Of a stretch of DNA of 64,000 nucleotides, positions 15,101-25,080 are shown one piece after another. Position numbers and translations under genes: made by a program. The notes beneath the pieces are model-generated. The model was not told where the DNA came from. It did no database searches and saw nothing but the letters and a program-made list of their open reading frames with translations. Within the stretch, counting starts at the first letter, position 1. Every line of letters begins with the position of its first letter. Source of the stretch: Norana najaformis (lineage: Eukaryota > Annelida > Clitellata > Crassiclitellata > Hormogastridae); the NCBI GenBank assembly GCA_964023275.1, contig OZ029927.1, forward strand, positions 12,958,722 through 13,022,721. The letters are read 5' to 3'.

Positions 15101-17717
15101 CAAGTCTAACCTTCAGAGACTTCTACAGCACCAGTATCCCTCCCAGTGCATGAAACATCAATTGATGGTCATTTGATCACAGTCTGTATCAATGACCCAA
15201 TGAACAGATGTGGTCTAAATTCTTGAGATGTTTGACCAGAAGGCAAGATATGGTGGATAAGCCAGGTGAAAAGATTAGTTGAGTCTGAACCCAGATGACA
15301 GCAGACAAATGGGTCAACAAATTCTCAATCATGCAACAATCTCCAATCTTCAGACCCAAGAACAGTGATCCTTTTAAGGCTAAGATATATAAAATATACA
15401 ATACAACTTATATTTATAACGCGCCTTAATAAAACAATGTCTTACTCAAAGGACGCGTTACAACACAATAATTAGTTATAGTACTGAGAGAATAAATGAG
15501 TTTTAAGTTTTAATTTAAAAGTATCTATTGAAGAGCATCTTCAAATAGATTCAGGTAAAGAGTTCCACTCAGCTGGACCAGCTACTTCAAACATTCTTTT
15601 TCATAGTATCAGTATTTGTGTCTGTGATCCTTGTCAGAGAAAAGTACCTATTTGTTGAGGAATCTTTTGGTAGAGGAATAGTCAATGGTAAATCAGCTTG
15701 CTTAGAATACAGTGGATTACAACACTACACGTCTTGTGTGGCTCTTGCACCTGTAGTGACCAACAGAACTTTACACTGATTTATCCAGCCATTGCAAGAA
15801 AAACATGACTTGCTTTGCTGCTTTTTTGCTTTTTGAGAACCGATTCTTTTGGCTGTTTGTTCTTTGCCTTGATACTTTATGTTTATCTTCATCACAGGCT
15901 TATTTGGTGTTGCAGAGTTGTTTAGAGTGGGTTTGATGTGTTCTTAGGATGTTCTTAGTTGGAGAACAAGTCGTCGGTTCTTCTACTGGCGTTTGCGGCG
16001 ATTGATCTTGGAGGATCGAGTGAAGCAGAAGATCAGGAACATTAACTCGGAACTGAGCAGCGGACAGATCAAGTCTATGCTGAGCAGATGGTTTGTTGAA
16101 GCACAAGGAACAGTAAACGTAAGTAAACATGATGAGACCCCTTCATTTTAAGTAAATATTTCTTCTGCATTCAACTGCTGAAGCTTCTGATTAATGAGGC
16201 AGAATTGTTTTCAGTTTTGAATCATCTTCAGCAAATCAGTCTAGTGGTTTGCTAATTTGGAATGTGAGTTTGCTTAGAATCGACCATCAATTGATGCACA
16301 TTTTTATAACGGTGCTGCATAAGTTTCCAGATTAAATTAGAATTTATTTTCAGGGTAATTTTTATGCTTTCTAACCATTTAGGGATTTTTCTTCTCAGAT
16401 AATTGTGCAATTATTTCCTATTTTGCATTTAAACTGACTTAATCAGAAGACATTTTACTAGATAGAGATTTATTTATGTGCAGAGCGAGTGGATTGTTTT
16501 AAAAGTTGATGGAGCATAATCATTTGGCAAATGATAAACTGTTGTTTTAGGCATATCTTTGGGAAGATAACAAGGCTGTTGTGGAGTGGCTGAATGAGCA
16601 GCTGAGCAAAGAGGACTCAGAGCATACTGTTCTCTCGGAGAACATCAAGTGCGTCCAGAGAGACTACGTTATGCAGCAGATGAGAAGGTATTAAGTGATT
16701 GTAATCGTGAACTCAAGATTTCTACAACGCCCAACGAAAGCTATGTCACGGGTACCAGCTTATTCACAGGTTCTCAGTCAAAACAAAATCCAGGTCAAGA
16801 TCCAAGAGTCAGGCAGGCAGACAGTCAAACAGTTAAGATGGATGGTGTTTGGGATTGAACCAGAAAGGGAGATAAGGGGAAGAGGAGGAATCAGGATGGG
16901 CTATGTGGAAGAGGAGTGTTTTCAGTTTTGAATGAAAACCTAAAGTAACAGCTGCATACATGCAATCACTATTGTTGTTGATCCAATGTACTTTTAAATG
17001 GCACAGTTTTATTTGATGGTGTGCTGGGTCGGTGATCCAACGATTACAGGTTCGAACCCGCTGAATGGCCTCCATGTAAAAACCCTGGACGAGTTGTTCG
17101 TGCACTCTTGTCTTGCACCTCAGATTGAGATTTGCTGACCTTGCACACATAATAAGTGCAATAATAAATAAAATCAATAAATGAATTTAAGAGAATTTAT
17201 ATTTTGCACCACTTCAAGACATCTGGTTAGATCAACTTCTGTGTGTATGTATATAGCGTAGCAAACGCAGGAGGTTGTGCTTGGGGAAATGGCTTAAAAA
17301 GTTATTTAGAAGGGGGCACGCAACAAATTCTTCTTCTCGTTGTTTGTCCTTGTTGTCATAACTTTTAATGGTGTTGCTGATGCTGCAATTGTTTATGTCA
17401 CTGTTGAATTAGTTGTTGATTTCATTATTACTATGTTTTTGTTTAAATTGTTACTCGCAGAGCTGTTTGTAGTGGTCGTCGTCATCTGGTGTTAATGCTA
17501 TTGTTTTTGTTTTGCGTTTTGTAGAGCTCTAAGAATATTGATTTTGTGTTTATTTTAATTATTTTCCTTTTATTTATTTCATTTTAGTCTCATTAAAGAC
17601 AACCCTGAAGTCGGAATGGACTCCATAGTATTTATCACCCAACACATGACCCCGGGTCAAAGGTCAGAGGTTGCACGTATTCTGTCCACCATGGACGTTC
17701 CAGCGCAGGAAGACTGA
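33..17717 (+). CDS. ACACA-like: Acetyl-CoA carboxylase, 3' half of gene (26 exons, 5' end off window)
   Basis: Multidomain eukaryotic acetyl-CoA carboxylase, which makes malonyl-CoA from acetyl-CoA and bicarbonate in the first committed step of fatty acid synthesis. I placed 26 exons by homology and splice sites; their lengths sum to 3618 bases, giving 1205 residues plus stop with every junction in phase. The visible protein starts inside the central region and runs through the complete carboxyltransferase domain to its natural C-terminus, so the biotin carboxylase and biotin carrier domains must lie upstream. No frameshift or internal stop was seen, so the gene looks functional. Whether it is the cytosolic or the mitochondrial-surface isoform cannot be decided without the N-terminus. 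Regulatory phosphorylation sites known near the N-terminus of the family are also outside the window. Family assignment is certain; the orthologue name is by similarity. Confidence 0.97.
3620..4030 (+). mobile_element. Family C SINE-like copy in ACC intron 8, with internal duplication
   Basis: The block around 3675-3840 matches the copy at 19075-19355: a tRNA-like head with a GTTTGGT..GATGATC core, a B-box-like GAGTTCGACTCT, then GTTTGCACAC and CCAGCATAAGCTGGGAAGT. Past about 3860 the segment GGCTCAAGGGCCAA through TATGGTACTC occurs twice in tandem with an 80-bp period (3868-3935 and 3945-4010), a duplication not seen in the other copy. Confidence 0.65.
5586..9661 (+). CDS. ACC carboxyltransferase N-subdomain, exons 12-18
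   Basis: Exons: 5586-5741, 6225-6374, 6707-6838, 7391-7528, 8111-8231, 8753-8961, 9518-9661 (residues about 412-761 of the visible protein). The carboxyltransferase domain moves the carboxyl group from biotin to acetyl-CoA. Exon 12 carries [12 protein letters not shown] and [10 protein letters not shown]; exon 14 carries GMVAWKM and [15 protein letters not shown]; exon 15 carries [15 protein letters not shown]. The arginine of that last motif (about residue 580) matches an active-site arginine of yeast ACC. Exon 17 has [10 protein letters not shown] and [14 protein letters not shown]; exon 18 has [17 protein letters not shown]. The exon 13 donor is GC, not GT. A tempting second acceptor at 5246-5250 is followed by ATCGTTTACT, similar to the exon 12 start, but its frame closes and lacks the domain. 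Confidence 0.96.
5748..5960. repeat. Imperfect tandem duplication of about 110 bp in ACC intron 12
   Basis: Two copies of GATCAGGTCATTGCATCTGG or its one-base variant lie about 117 bp apart. Each is followed by a CTAGCAA segment and by ACATTTTGAGATAAT with AAAATCAAGAG. Nothing else is seen in this part of the intron. Confidence 0.7.
6010..6128 (+). repeat. Inverted LINE/SINE-tail motifs followed by a TA microsatellite
   Basis: TATAGCACCTTTT (6010-6022) and AAAAGGTGCTATA (6047-6059) are perfect inverted repeats around a 24-base loop. A TA dinucleotide run at 6079-6128 follows. The right arm is the same tail motif seen at other retroposon ends in the window. Confidence 0.75.
6375..6706 (+). 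other. GC-AG intron within the ACC gene (intron 13)
   Basis: After exon 13 (ending GAAAATGAG at 6374) the intron begins GCAAGT. The next exon starts at 6707 after CTTTAG. The joined protein reads through NE-IGMVAWK, which is conserved in the family, and no GT nearby keeps the frame. AG/GCAAGT is the strong donor form expected for natural GC-AG introns. Confidence 0.88.
8591..8703 (+). repeat. 18-bp minisatellite in ACC intron 16
   Basis: Six units of ACTGATGCATACATATAT with period 18 (starts at 8595, 8613, 8631, 8649, 8667, 8685). It begins about 30 bases after the tail motif AAAAGGTGCTGTATAAG at 8549-8567, so it may have grown from a retroposon tail. The open frames across it are artefacts of the period being a multiple of three. 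Confidence 0.9.
9868..9976 (+). repeat. Dispersed repeat, copy 1 (ACC intron 18)
   Basis: Contains TTTGACTGCC, CTTGATTTACTCATGTTGC, a GATAAGCAGACTGATATTG segment, and GCTTTACTTGAACAAATGCA. All are found in the same order and spacing at 11428-11530 in intron 20. Family not recognised. Confidence 0.7.
10139..17717 (+). CDS. ACC carboxyltransferase C-subdomain and C-terminus, exons 19-26
   Basis: Exons: 10139-10356, 11043-11139, 11574-11709, 12330-12507, 12881-13148, 15948-16118, 16551-16687, 17588-17717 (residues about 762-1205). Key motifs are [12 protein letters not shown] in exon 19, [11 protein letters not shown] in exon 20, [12 protein letters not shown] in exon 21, [15 protein letters not shown] in exon 22, [16 protein letters not shown] in exon 23 and [15 protein letters not shown] in exon 24. 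The arginine of RGFSGG (about residue 904) matches a second catalytic-site arginine in yeast ACC. For exon 24 I chose the acceptor at 15946-15947, because it restores the family's D-x-L-x-W-[KR]-T-S sequence. The protein ends in [10 protein letters not shown], at the usual family length. The intron between exons 23 and 24 is the longest (2.8 kb) and holds SINE-derived sequence. Confidence 0.96.
10674..10830 (-). mobile_element. Family A SINE-like copy, antisense in ACC intron 19
   Basis: On the - strand the copy ends in the family tail: TGTAGAAATCTCAAGATTACGATTACGA-like sequence (seen on + as GTAATCGTAATCTTGAGATTTCTACAG). Towards its 5' end it has TTTTGACCGAGC and TTGGATCTTGACCTGG. It matches the sense copies at 19650-19850 and 34060-34212. 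Confidence 0.7.
11428..11530 (+). repeat. Dispersed repeat, copy 2 (ACC intron 20)
   Basis: Diverged second copy of the element at 9868-9976, in the same orientation. Shared blocks include CTGATATTGCATA and TTTGAACAAATGCA. Confidence 0.7.
11815..12130 (+). repeat. Family F retroposon-like fragment in ACC intron 21
   Basis: It starts with ACTTCTGACGC and AAGGCATCAACTGATGGC, the recurring start of family F, and later has a GGGAATTCCAAAAT segment. The same order appears near 35255-35765, 59222-59330 and 60280-60740. Function and class are not recognised. Confidence 0.5.
14666..14770 (+). repeat. SINE/LINE tail with ATAC-rich repeat (ACC intron 23)
   Basis: CCTCAAAGGTGGTATATAAATG, then TCCAGATACATACTGGTACATACATATACACATGCATACG. 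This is one of the clear cases of the shared tail motif running directly into an ATAC-type repeat. Confidence 0.65.
15060..15660 (+). repeat. Family F-like and ACGCGCC-tail repeats in ACC intron 23
   Basis: 15100-15370 shows the family F start (ACTTCTACAGCACC, ACATCAATTGATGGTC) and TATGGTGGATAAGC, which is shared with the intron 21 copy. A second block at 15405-15480 has TATTTATAACGCGCCTTAAT and GGACGCGTTACAACAC, similar to 39308-39360. Both are diverged. The rest of this intron (13149-14660) is AT-rich with nothing recognisable beyond a short TA run at 13370-13384. Confidence 0.5.
16690..16935 (-). mobile_element. Family A SINE-like copy, antisense in ACC intron 25
   Basis: On the - strand, in order: a CCTCTTCC-rich 5' part, CCCAAACACCATCCATC, TTGGATCTTGACCTGGATTT, TTTTGACTGAGAACCTGTGA, ATAAGCTGG, CTTTCGTTGGGCG, then TAGAAATCTTGAG and a short ATTACG tail. 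It is one of the longer copies and defines the body of the family. It lies directly after the exon 25 donor. Confidence 0.8.
17010..17165 (+). mobile_element. Family C SINE head fragment in ACC intron 25
   Basis: Contains a perfect Pol III B-box-like GGTTCGAACCC (17051-17061), then TGTAAAAACCCTGGACGAGTTG and TTCGTGCAC, matching the head of the family C copies at 3715-3770 and 19127-19180. The 3' half is missing; it ends in AATAATAAATAAA. Confidence 0.6.
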
Positions 17718-18170
17718 CAACATGAATCATGTTGGAGACTATGAATCAAGATGGCTGTGTGTCGAGATAATCGACTGAGAATATCGAACTTCTGAAAAAT
17801 TAACAATCCTCGATCAAATTTTCAGGTAGATTAGCGTGTGGTCCTGTTGCGATATCAGGGTCAGGTTAAGATCAGAATGCTACCTATCTAGGTCAGGACG
17901 TTTACCCTGATTGTTTTTAAATCGGTTTGTAAAATACAACCAGCGCATGTACAGTACAAGAAACAATGGGAAGATTTGCCGTTTTTTGTCCGATGTATTT
18001 TTAAGATTCCTGTTTTATTGGTTCAGTCAGTTTAATCTGAAGATGAGTAGGAAATATTAAGAGGACTTGGGGAGAGCTGTGTTCGTGGCTGTAATTTGTT
18101 CTGGTCATCGGTGACTTTGGGTTTTTCTTCCAGCGATCCTGCAATAAATTCTTTGTCTCTCTGACTGTCT
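17718..18170 (+). other. ACC 3' UTR with poly(A) signal
   Basis: Non-coding sequence follows the TGA at 17715-17717. The first canonical AATAAA is at 18143-18148, followed at once by a long U- and GU-rich stretch (CTTTGTCTCTCTGACTGTC and onward), as expected for a cleavage and polyadenylation region. The exact end is inferred. Confidence 0.6.
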
Positions 18171-18815
18171 CTCTTTCTTTGTCTGTCTCTTTCTCTCTTC
18201 ACTTTCTCTTTTGGTGTGTTGCCATCTGACTTTCTCTGTTAGTTTATCTCCCTAAGCATCTTGGTAACTAATTGTAAATTCTGCCTTTCTTCAGCACCCA
18301 ACAGTGAAATCTGATTTTATTAGCACTGTTGTTCAGTCAAGACAAACTCATTGCAGCAAAGATTGGGTCAGGTTCTGTTCTTAGCACCATAAAACTGTGA
18401 AATAGTCCTTAACAATGTATGAATTACGCAGCAGTCCTTAGCAACCAAAGTAACATGTCCATAGCAACATTCAGCAGTCCTTAGTAACAGAGGAGTATTG
18501 CAGCAGTTCTAAGCAACCTGCCACAAGCCCCACAGATGTTTCATTTTTTTACTCCAACATAGTAGCGAATATTTGCTTAAGCTTGAGTTGATTTGTGTAG
18601 CTTACTATGCTGTGTAACATATTCTTAACTTTTCTGTGTTTTGGACAATTTATTCACGAGTGAGGGAATATGTTTAGTGTACACTACAGTTAAAGTCGTG
18701 TAATTTGAAAGATATCTAGACTGGTAGTGAATTCACCATTTAACGTGCAATGGTGATTGCCTTTACTGCTTAGTCTGAGCACACAATCTCCGTGCTTAGT
18801 ATTGTTACTAATTGT

Positions 18816-18990
18816 ATTTATATAGCGCCACTATGTAACGAGGCATGGATTGATAGTGCTAAATATGTAATTGGGTGTGAAGTACTTGCTCAAGGTCAGT
18901 ACTGAGTTGGTTCTCGGGAGACTTGAACTCGCACCCTCCATGATGCACGAGACAAGGAGCTGTTAATGAATTGACCACCATGTCCTTGTC
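18816..18990 (-). mobile_element. tRNA-derived SINE-like copy, TATAGCGCC end
   Basis: On the - strand a B-box-like GAGTTCAAGTC (complement at 18920-18930) lies near the 5' end. The copy ends in GTGGCGCTATATAAATACAAT (complement near 18816-18836). The A box is weak. Confidence 0.55.
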
Positions 18991-19074
18991 GGAAGATGGA
19001 AATAACTTTTTCATCGTTGCAAATGTAAGGGAGACAGAAATGAACGTCTTTAATAAACGATTAGCTTACCCTAA

Positions 19075-19355
19075 GTAGGCATAGTGGTCTATTGGTAACG
19101 TGTTTGGTTGATGATCATGCGGTTTTGGGTTCATCTCTATGTAAAGACCCTCGACAAGTTGTTTGCACGCACTGTGCCTCTGTCATCAAGCAGTATAATT
19201 TTGTACCGGCATAAGCTGGGAAGTAAATGGCAAGTTTACGATGTGTCCATGACCTTGGAATTCATCCATTGCTGGCTCAAGTGTCTAAGGAAAAGAAAAT
19301 GAGTGCCCCCACACCTCTCTTGTGGTTTATGGGATACTTCACTTACTTACGTACT
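19075..19355 (+). mobile_element. Family C tRNA-derived SINE
   Basis: The A-box-like TGGTCTATTGG (19085-19095) and B-box-like GGGTTCATCTC (about 19127-19137) are at tRNA spacing. Then come GTTGTTTGCACGCAC, ACCGGCATAAGCTGGGAAGT and GCTGGCTCAAG, ending near ACTTACTTACGTACTTAC. It is the cleanest copy of the family in the window. Confidence 0.7.
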
Positions 19356-19649
19356 TACCCTAAGTACAGGATAAGTGTTGTTACTCAGTTGTATATATTT
19401 GTTGTCTTTTTGTCTCTTTTTTCATTGTTTTGTTAAATGTTTGCCCACTGAATCGTAAATTATGACTTGTTAAGCATTTTGTTTCCATCAGCATCAGTCG
19501 AAATGAACAATCGTGGCCACAACTGCCCTCTGGTGAGCTTGACCATTGTGTGTGTGCAGACGTTTTTACACAGTGCATTTTTTCCATGTTCTTTTAGATC
19601 ATTCTAGGTTATTGAAGATTTCAGTTCAAGGTGGTGTCTGCTTTGTTCA

Positions 19650-19850
19650 CCTCATTAGTATCCCAAACATCACCCACCATAGATGCCACGCTGTCTCTCT
19701 GCTTGACTCTTGGATCTTGACCTGAAACTGAACACTTTTGCCCATCGATTTTGTTTTGACTGAGCGCCTGTGGATAAGCTGGTTCCCATGACTTACCTTT
19801 CGTTGGGTGCTGTAGAAATCTCGAGATTACGATTAAATCGCGGGAACAGC
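19650..19850 (+). mobile_element. Family A SINE-like copy
   Basis: Sense copy: TCCCAAACATCACCCACC, GATGCCACGCTGTCTCTCTG, TTGGATCTTGACCTG, TTTTGACTGAGCGCCTGTGG, ATAAGCTGGTTCCC, TTTCGTTGGGTGCTGTAGAA, and a tail ATCTCGAGATTACGATTAA. It aligns along its length with 34040-34212 and 42520-42732. Confidence 0.8.
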
Positions 19851-19979
19851 TTATTCAAAGCGCAGAGTTAAAACAAAATCGATACAGCAGGAAGAGTCAG
19901 ATTCGGTTTCAAGTATTCTTTACTGTGTGCACATAAATGGGTGGTTTTTAATTAACCGTAACTTAGTCGGCGAAACAAA

Positions 19980-20295
19980 TGAGTCCCAGAAGATAGATAG
20001 CAAGGGCCAAGGAAACGCAGATGGGGAGGGAGGACAAAAGATGGAGAGACAGAGAAAGGTAGGAAGGAGAAGTAGGGAGAGACGAAGGAGAGAGAGAGAT
20101 ACACACGCACACACACAGAAGCAGTGAGCTTCATCGTTATAAATGAAGTGCAGATGAGATGCAATTTTCCAATGGCAGGTCCGGAGTCTTAACCCGTAGG
20201 TCATCGCGGACAGAAAGGTCAGAGGTCATCGCGGACAGAAAGGCCGGAAGTCAGAGGTCATCGCGGACAGAAAGGCCGGAAGTCGGAGTCGCTAT
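19980..20295 (+). repeat. Purine-rich tract and short tandem repeat
   Basis: 19995-20120 is almost pure purine on the + strand (GGA, AGA and GAGA runs). 20199-20285 contains three units built on GGTCATCGCGGACAGAAAGG spaced 25 and 32 bases apart. No coding function is supported. Confidence 0.7.
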
Positions 20296-20517
20296 TTGTC
20301 ATTCACAACCGAAAGTGCCCTCCTCATTTTCCTCCTCCGCGGCTTCCATTTAGCTCCATGGGGTTGTAGAAATGTACTGGTTAAATCTGAGGGATTCATA
20401 TAGCTCCTGTGGCGAAAAACTACCCCTAGGCTGAATTATCACGGAGTAAATGAGTTCCAGCATCTGAGTACACGTTACATACGATTCTCTGATTAAAGTC
20501 TCTGATGTCTTTGCACG

Positions 20518-20690
20518 TTTATTATTATTACTACTGCTACTAATGACATTACTATCACTACTATTACTGTTGCTGCTGCTACTAATACTACTGCTGCTAC
20601 TACTACAATTATTATTATTACTGTTATTATTAGCAGTAGTGGTGTTATTCTTATTACTGTTATTATTCTTATTATTCTTATTACTATGTA
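20518..20690. repeat. Degenerate ATT/ACT trinucleotide microsatellite
   Basis: Imperfect TTA, CTA and TGCTGC triplets throughout. The open frames on both strands are low-complexity artefacts. Confidence 0.9.
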
Positions 20691-20694
20691 ATGT

Positions 20695-20975
20695 AATGTA
20701 ACAAACATTCATATAGCGCCTTTCAAGCATCTCTCAGTGCTTTAAACCCTCTCAGACTTAACGTAATCGTTCGTACAGTATATTGCAACAACTACAAAGT
20801 AATACATGCGTTTAGATCCGTACAGCGGCGTAATATAAATATTCAGGAAAAAGCGATGCACAACGTCATTCTTTAAATGTCTCAGTTGTTTACAGGCTAC
20901 ATAGGCTTATTCGCGTGCGTAATTGTAATCGCAGATTTATATAGCGCCCTTTCAGGAGAAACTCGTCAAAGGGAT
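20695..20975 (-). repeat. Two retroposon 3' tails (TATAGCGCC on + strand)
   Basis: TATAGCGCCTTTCAAG at 20712-20727 and TTTATATAGCGCCCTTTCAG at about 20936-20955 are the complement of the AAAGGCGCTATATAA tail motif. No coding is seen between them. Confidence 0.5.
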
Positions 20976-21139
20976 CTACGTAGGCCTATGGCTGTATGTA
21001 GGCCTATATGTAGGGCCTACATATGCGTGTATGTACTTGTATATAAGCTCACTAGTAAACTTCGTGGGTGCATAACCTATATAGGCCGACGTAGCTTTTC
21101 TTAAGATGCATCTTTGCAGACCTGTTAGATACGTGATGT

Positions 21140-21480
21140 AGGCCTACTTTAAAGGTGGTATATAAGTGTTCAGATGCATACGTGCATACACCCACGAACA
21201 GTATATGTTGAATAGGCTTGTTTTAGGTTAGGGGTTATTTTAGTTGCGACTTGGTGGTGTAGTGGTATGGTCGGTGCCTCGTAACTCGAAGGTCGCGATT
21301 TCGAATCTGCCTCAAGCCACTGCGTAGCGACCTTAGACAAGTTGCTCACCCACAAATGTCTGCGAGGAAGGCAATAGGAAACCACCTCACTCATCTCATC
21401 CCCGGGTGGCATAAAGCCATGGACCTGCCTTCGGGCAGAGAACTCATCATCATCGTCGTCATCATCATCAGGTTAGGAGT
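21140..21480 (+). mobile_element. tRNA-derived SINE with ATC-rich tail, after an older tail
   Basis: TTTAAAGGTGGTATATAAG (21149-21167) is an older tail followed by a short ATAC-type run. The SINE itself starts near 21246: A-box-like TGGTGTAGTGG at 21255-21265 and B-box-like GATTTCGAATC at 21297-21307, 31 bases apart. A body with ACAAGTTGCTCACCCAC, AATAGGAAACCACCTCACTC and GGGTGGCATAAAGCCATGG follows, ending in ATCATCATCGTCGTC triplets. Confidence 0.75.
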
Positions 21481-21534
21481 TATTTTTCAAGCTCATTGGT
21501 TGACTGATTTTAAGATCTTTAAGTTCATGTATAT

Positions 21535-21835
21535 ACCCTACGCATGCATGCATGTATGTATGAATGTATGCATGCATGTATGCATCCATGCATGCATGCG
21601 TGTATGCACGTGTGCATACATATATGTATAAATGTATGCATGCATGCATGTGGTTGGATGTATGTATGTATATAGGCCTAAGTATAAACAATGCAAGCAA
21701 GTCTGGATATAAGTATGTATGTAGGCCTATGTATAAACAGTCCATGCGTGTATGTCTGTATGCATGCGTGTTGTATGTATGCACATAGGCCTATCTATAA
21801 CTGCATGCATGCATGTATATATGTATGACAGAGGA
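21535..21835. repeat. ATGC/ATGT tetranucleotide microsatellite
   Basis: Long imperfect run of TGTATGTATGCATGCA units with short unique interruptions (TATAGGCCTA twice). All overlapping open frames are artefacts. Confidence 0.9.
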
Positions 21836-22940
21836 GATACAGGCGCAATAGAAGCTATAAAACCAAGAGGTTCGGTAAGGTAATAAAGTAATGTTACAGG
21901 TAATAAATATTAATAGAGATCAGACATTCACAGGTCATTAATACCTGGTAGGGAATGTCCCCCACAAGTCACGGTCAAGCGAAACGGTCAAAGTTCAGAT
22001 TCAGTCAGTTAACGGGAGCTGGGCGAACAGATAGAGGGGCTGGAGGCCGACCGGCGACAAGCAATCATCTTAATGGACAATGAAGCGAATGCACGTAGGG
22101 AAGCACGGTCAGTATTGGCGTCAGGGTGACTGCCGCACGCATAGAGAGTAGAGTGGCCACCACGTGTTGTCAATAGAGGCAGCCGGTTTGAAAGAGGGTC
22201 AAGGTACTGGTACCCTGCAGCGGAGAGTACACTTAGGCTGAGCTGAAAGCAATGCATAAAAGGGTCGCATTTAGATATACGCGAATGCTAAAAGGGGAAT
22301 GGAATTTTGGCTGGAGGGATAAGGGCGAAATTGGGAGGTCCGAGGCCCACACAGGTAGCTAACAGCCTGGGGGCAGAAAACTTATATAAGCGCCAGAAAA
22401 GGTAGCTAGGAGCAGAGAAGAGGCTTATCTGAATTGAGCTCTTGGGGTGAAATTCGGACTAGGCCTATCTGAATTGAGACGGACAAGTGACTACTGTTGA
22501 CATCGCTCTTTTCTGTCGTATTATTTTTACCATTAAATATATCGCAGCAAGCTTCTTCTTTCTAGTTTCCCCCCATAACTCGGTCATATATGTATGCACG
22601 TTAACGTGTTTTCATGAAAATCCATTCACATGCAATGAATATTCAGTTTTGCGTGTTGACGACGCAGGCAGATGTTTGTTTCGACACGATTTCCTCAACA
22701 CAGACGACGACGAGACATCAGCAGAAGGGCCAAGTTCAAGTTCTCTTTAATCCTGAATTAAATTAAGAGCAGCAGCCTCGAAATAAGCAGCAGATGCGGC
22801 ACAGTAAGAAGAAGAGAGCCCGCCAGCCTGCGCACACCTGCGTCTCCTTGGCCAGAGTAATCTGGACCACAAACACCCTACGTGGTCAACAAATAAAGGC
22901 ACGGCATATACACACAAGTAAATACGTGCATAAATTATAT
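21836..22940. other. Unassigned intergenic stretch
   Basis: No exon, SINE box or long tandem array was recognised here. The short open frames at 22009-22257 (-) and 22487-22750 (+) have no domain I can name and no supporting context. Confidence 0.5.
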
Positions 22941-23330
22941 ATATAAATGTATGTTTGTGTATGTACATCGCTGTGTGCGTTTGTGTGCATCTCTATGTAT
23001 GTATGTGTGTACATCTCTATGTATGTATGTATGTATGTATGTATGTATGTGTAGGCCCCTATATTTTTATGTATGTGTGTGTACATCTCTGTCTGTGTGT
23101 GTACATCTCTATGTATTTATGTGTGTGTACATCTCGGTATGTATGCATGCTTACATCGCTATGTATGGGTGTATGTATGTATGTAACCTAGTGTACATCT
23201 CTATGTATGTGTGTGTACTGTGTGTGTACATCTCTGTTGATGCCATTGCTGACATGTATAATTATATATGTATATAAACACATTTGCATATAAACACATA
23301 CATACACACATACATCTGTATGTTATATGT
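22941..23330. repeat. TATG-rich microsatellite
   Basis: Runs of ATGTATGTATGT mixed with a recurrent GTGTACATCTCTATGT segment, seen about six times. Confidence 0.9.
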
Positions 23331-23439
23331 TTATATTCAAATGTGTTCACACGCATATGAGAAAGATAGGCTTACACATAAACAAGAGCGGCGTATGAAC
23401 GTTTCTGCGACTGCGTGTTGGTTAGCGTAAGTCCGTATT

Positions 23440-23590
23440 TGGAAGTGTCTGTCTGTCTGTCTGTCTGTCTGTCTGAACATACGAATGTATAATGCCTGTC
23501 TGTATGTGTATGTATGTCTGTCTGTCTGTCTTTCTGTCTGAACATAGATATGTATATATGTATGTCTGATTGTGTATGTCTGTTGAAGGA
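23440..23590. repeat. TGTC tetranucleotide microsatellite
   Basis: CTGTCTGTCTGT blocks at 23445-23475 and 23516-23540, separated by a repeated GAACATA segment. Confidence 0.9.
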
Positions 23591-23804
23591 CATCAACATC
23601 TTTTGCTAGTTTCAGAAGCTTTTGCGGCACATTCAGCACAAATCCATTAGAACGCTTGGCATTGTCCACTCTAACTATACATTTGTTCAGCAAAACGCCC
23701 AAAGAGGTTACCGCAGTTAAGTGGAAAATTGTCCTTTGGTCGTGGAATCGGTTGCAACCGGTTCTTTACATTTTTATTTACATTCACTTTATTGCTATTA
23801 TTTC

Positions 23805-23970
23805 TGAATTTATTTAGCGCCACTATCTAATGACTTAGCATCAATCGATGGCGCCGAGCAATTGTGAGTGAAGGTCCTTACACAGTAACCGTTTCGGAAG
23901 CCCGTACTCTCCGCGTTACAAGCCGAGCGCTCTATCCAATATACTACCGTGTCCCACTTTGTGCACTAAA
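23805..23970 (-). mobile_element. tRNA-derived SINE copy
   Basis: On the - strand the A-box-like TAGTATATTGG (complement 23936-23946) is followed by ATAGAGCGCTCGGCTTGTAA, strongly tRNA-like. The copy ends in GATAGTGGCGCTAAATAAAT (complement near 23810-23829). The B box has decayed. Confidence 0.65.
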
Positions 23971-24834
23971 AGTTGAAATAAAGGCTTATTGACTTTTCCT
24001 TCTTGCATCTGGAGTTAGACCGACATCCGCCAGCGCAGCAACGACGAGGCATTCTTCAAATTCGGTTTCGGTTTTATAACATTTATTTAACGAAAAATTT
24101 TGGTTAAATTAAAGGCGTATTTGTGTTTAAGCTGAGAAGTTTAGAATGGGAAAACTGGCCAGGGTGGGATTTCTTGAAAAGGTGAATAATCCGTGCATAG
24201 GGCCTAGATCAATTAAGCGTTCTTCTTTATTTACAAAAACTAAAAATTAAAAAAGGTAACGTCGAATGCGTTCCGTGCAAGTATCCACGTAGTCTTATAA
24301 AGGAGTATTCAAAACTGAGGGGATACATTTGGAGATGTTCCAATGCGTAGTTTCTGCTAGTATTGCCAGGCTATTTTTGGCGGTCCATTAGGCCTGTCTA
24401 ACTTAGAGCCACGCCCATACGCCAGGTCAAAGAGCGTTCCCGATACTATAACCATACCAAATTAAACCCAGTACGCATGCGTTATGACCGTGTTTCGCGT
24501 GTTTGTTACATGTAGGCCTATTTTGTAAAACTCGTCGTCAATTTGCCAGGCACGATCGATCGCCAAGATCTAAGGCAAATCAATTTAGTCTAAGTGTTAT
24601 TATTCTCCTCGCTTCGGCTTCTAGGAAAATCTGTTTCCGTTGATTAATTCCGACAAATGGCCGACCATTTGTAACTCTTGCTTACAAACTAATTCAAAGA
24701 TGTTTGTTTACATCTCGTGCAGACGGGACGTGGCGAAAGAGTTGGATCTACTGTCGGACTTCGAAAGCTTATGTCTACAGCCTGCAGTGTGGATAAACAA
24801 ATTTGTACGCTGAGACTTAAAATTTGTGTTGTCT

Positions 24835-25080
24835 CATCTGACGACTTCTATAGCGCCTTTATCGTAATCAATCGATAGGCGCTTAACTGGGCTAGGACAG
24901 CCTGCGTTGACATGGTGACCGTGTTTTACATTGTATGTATGTATTTATGTATGTATGTGTGCATGCATGCATGCATGCATTTATGCATGTGTGTTTGCAT
25001 GCAAGTGTGCGTGTATGCATGTATGTACGTATGTATGTATGTATGCAAGAATATATGTATGAATGTATGTAGACAATATT
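24835..25080. repeat. Family F start fragment and ATGT microsatellite
   Basis: ACGACTTCTATAGCGCCTTTATC and ATCAATCGATAGGCGC at 24840-24880 form the inverted start seen in family F copies. 24930-25075 is a TATG and CATGCATG tetranucleotide run. Confidence 0.65.

Noticed and set aside
21246-21320. A functional tRNA gene on the + strand
   Set aside because: Boxes fit but the cloverleaf is poor and a SINE body follows.
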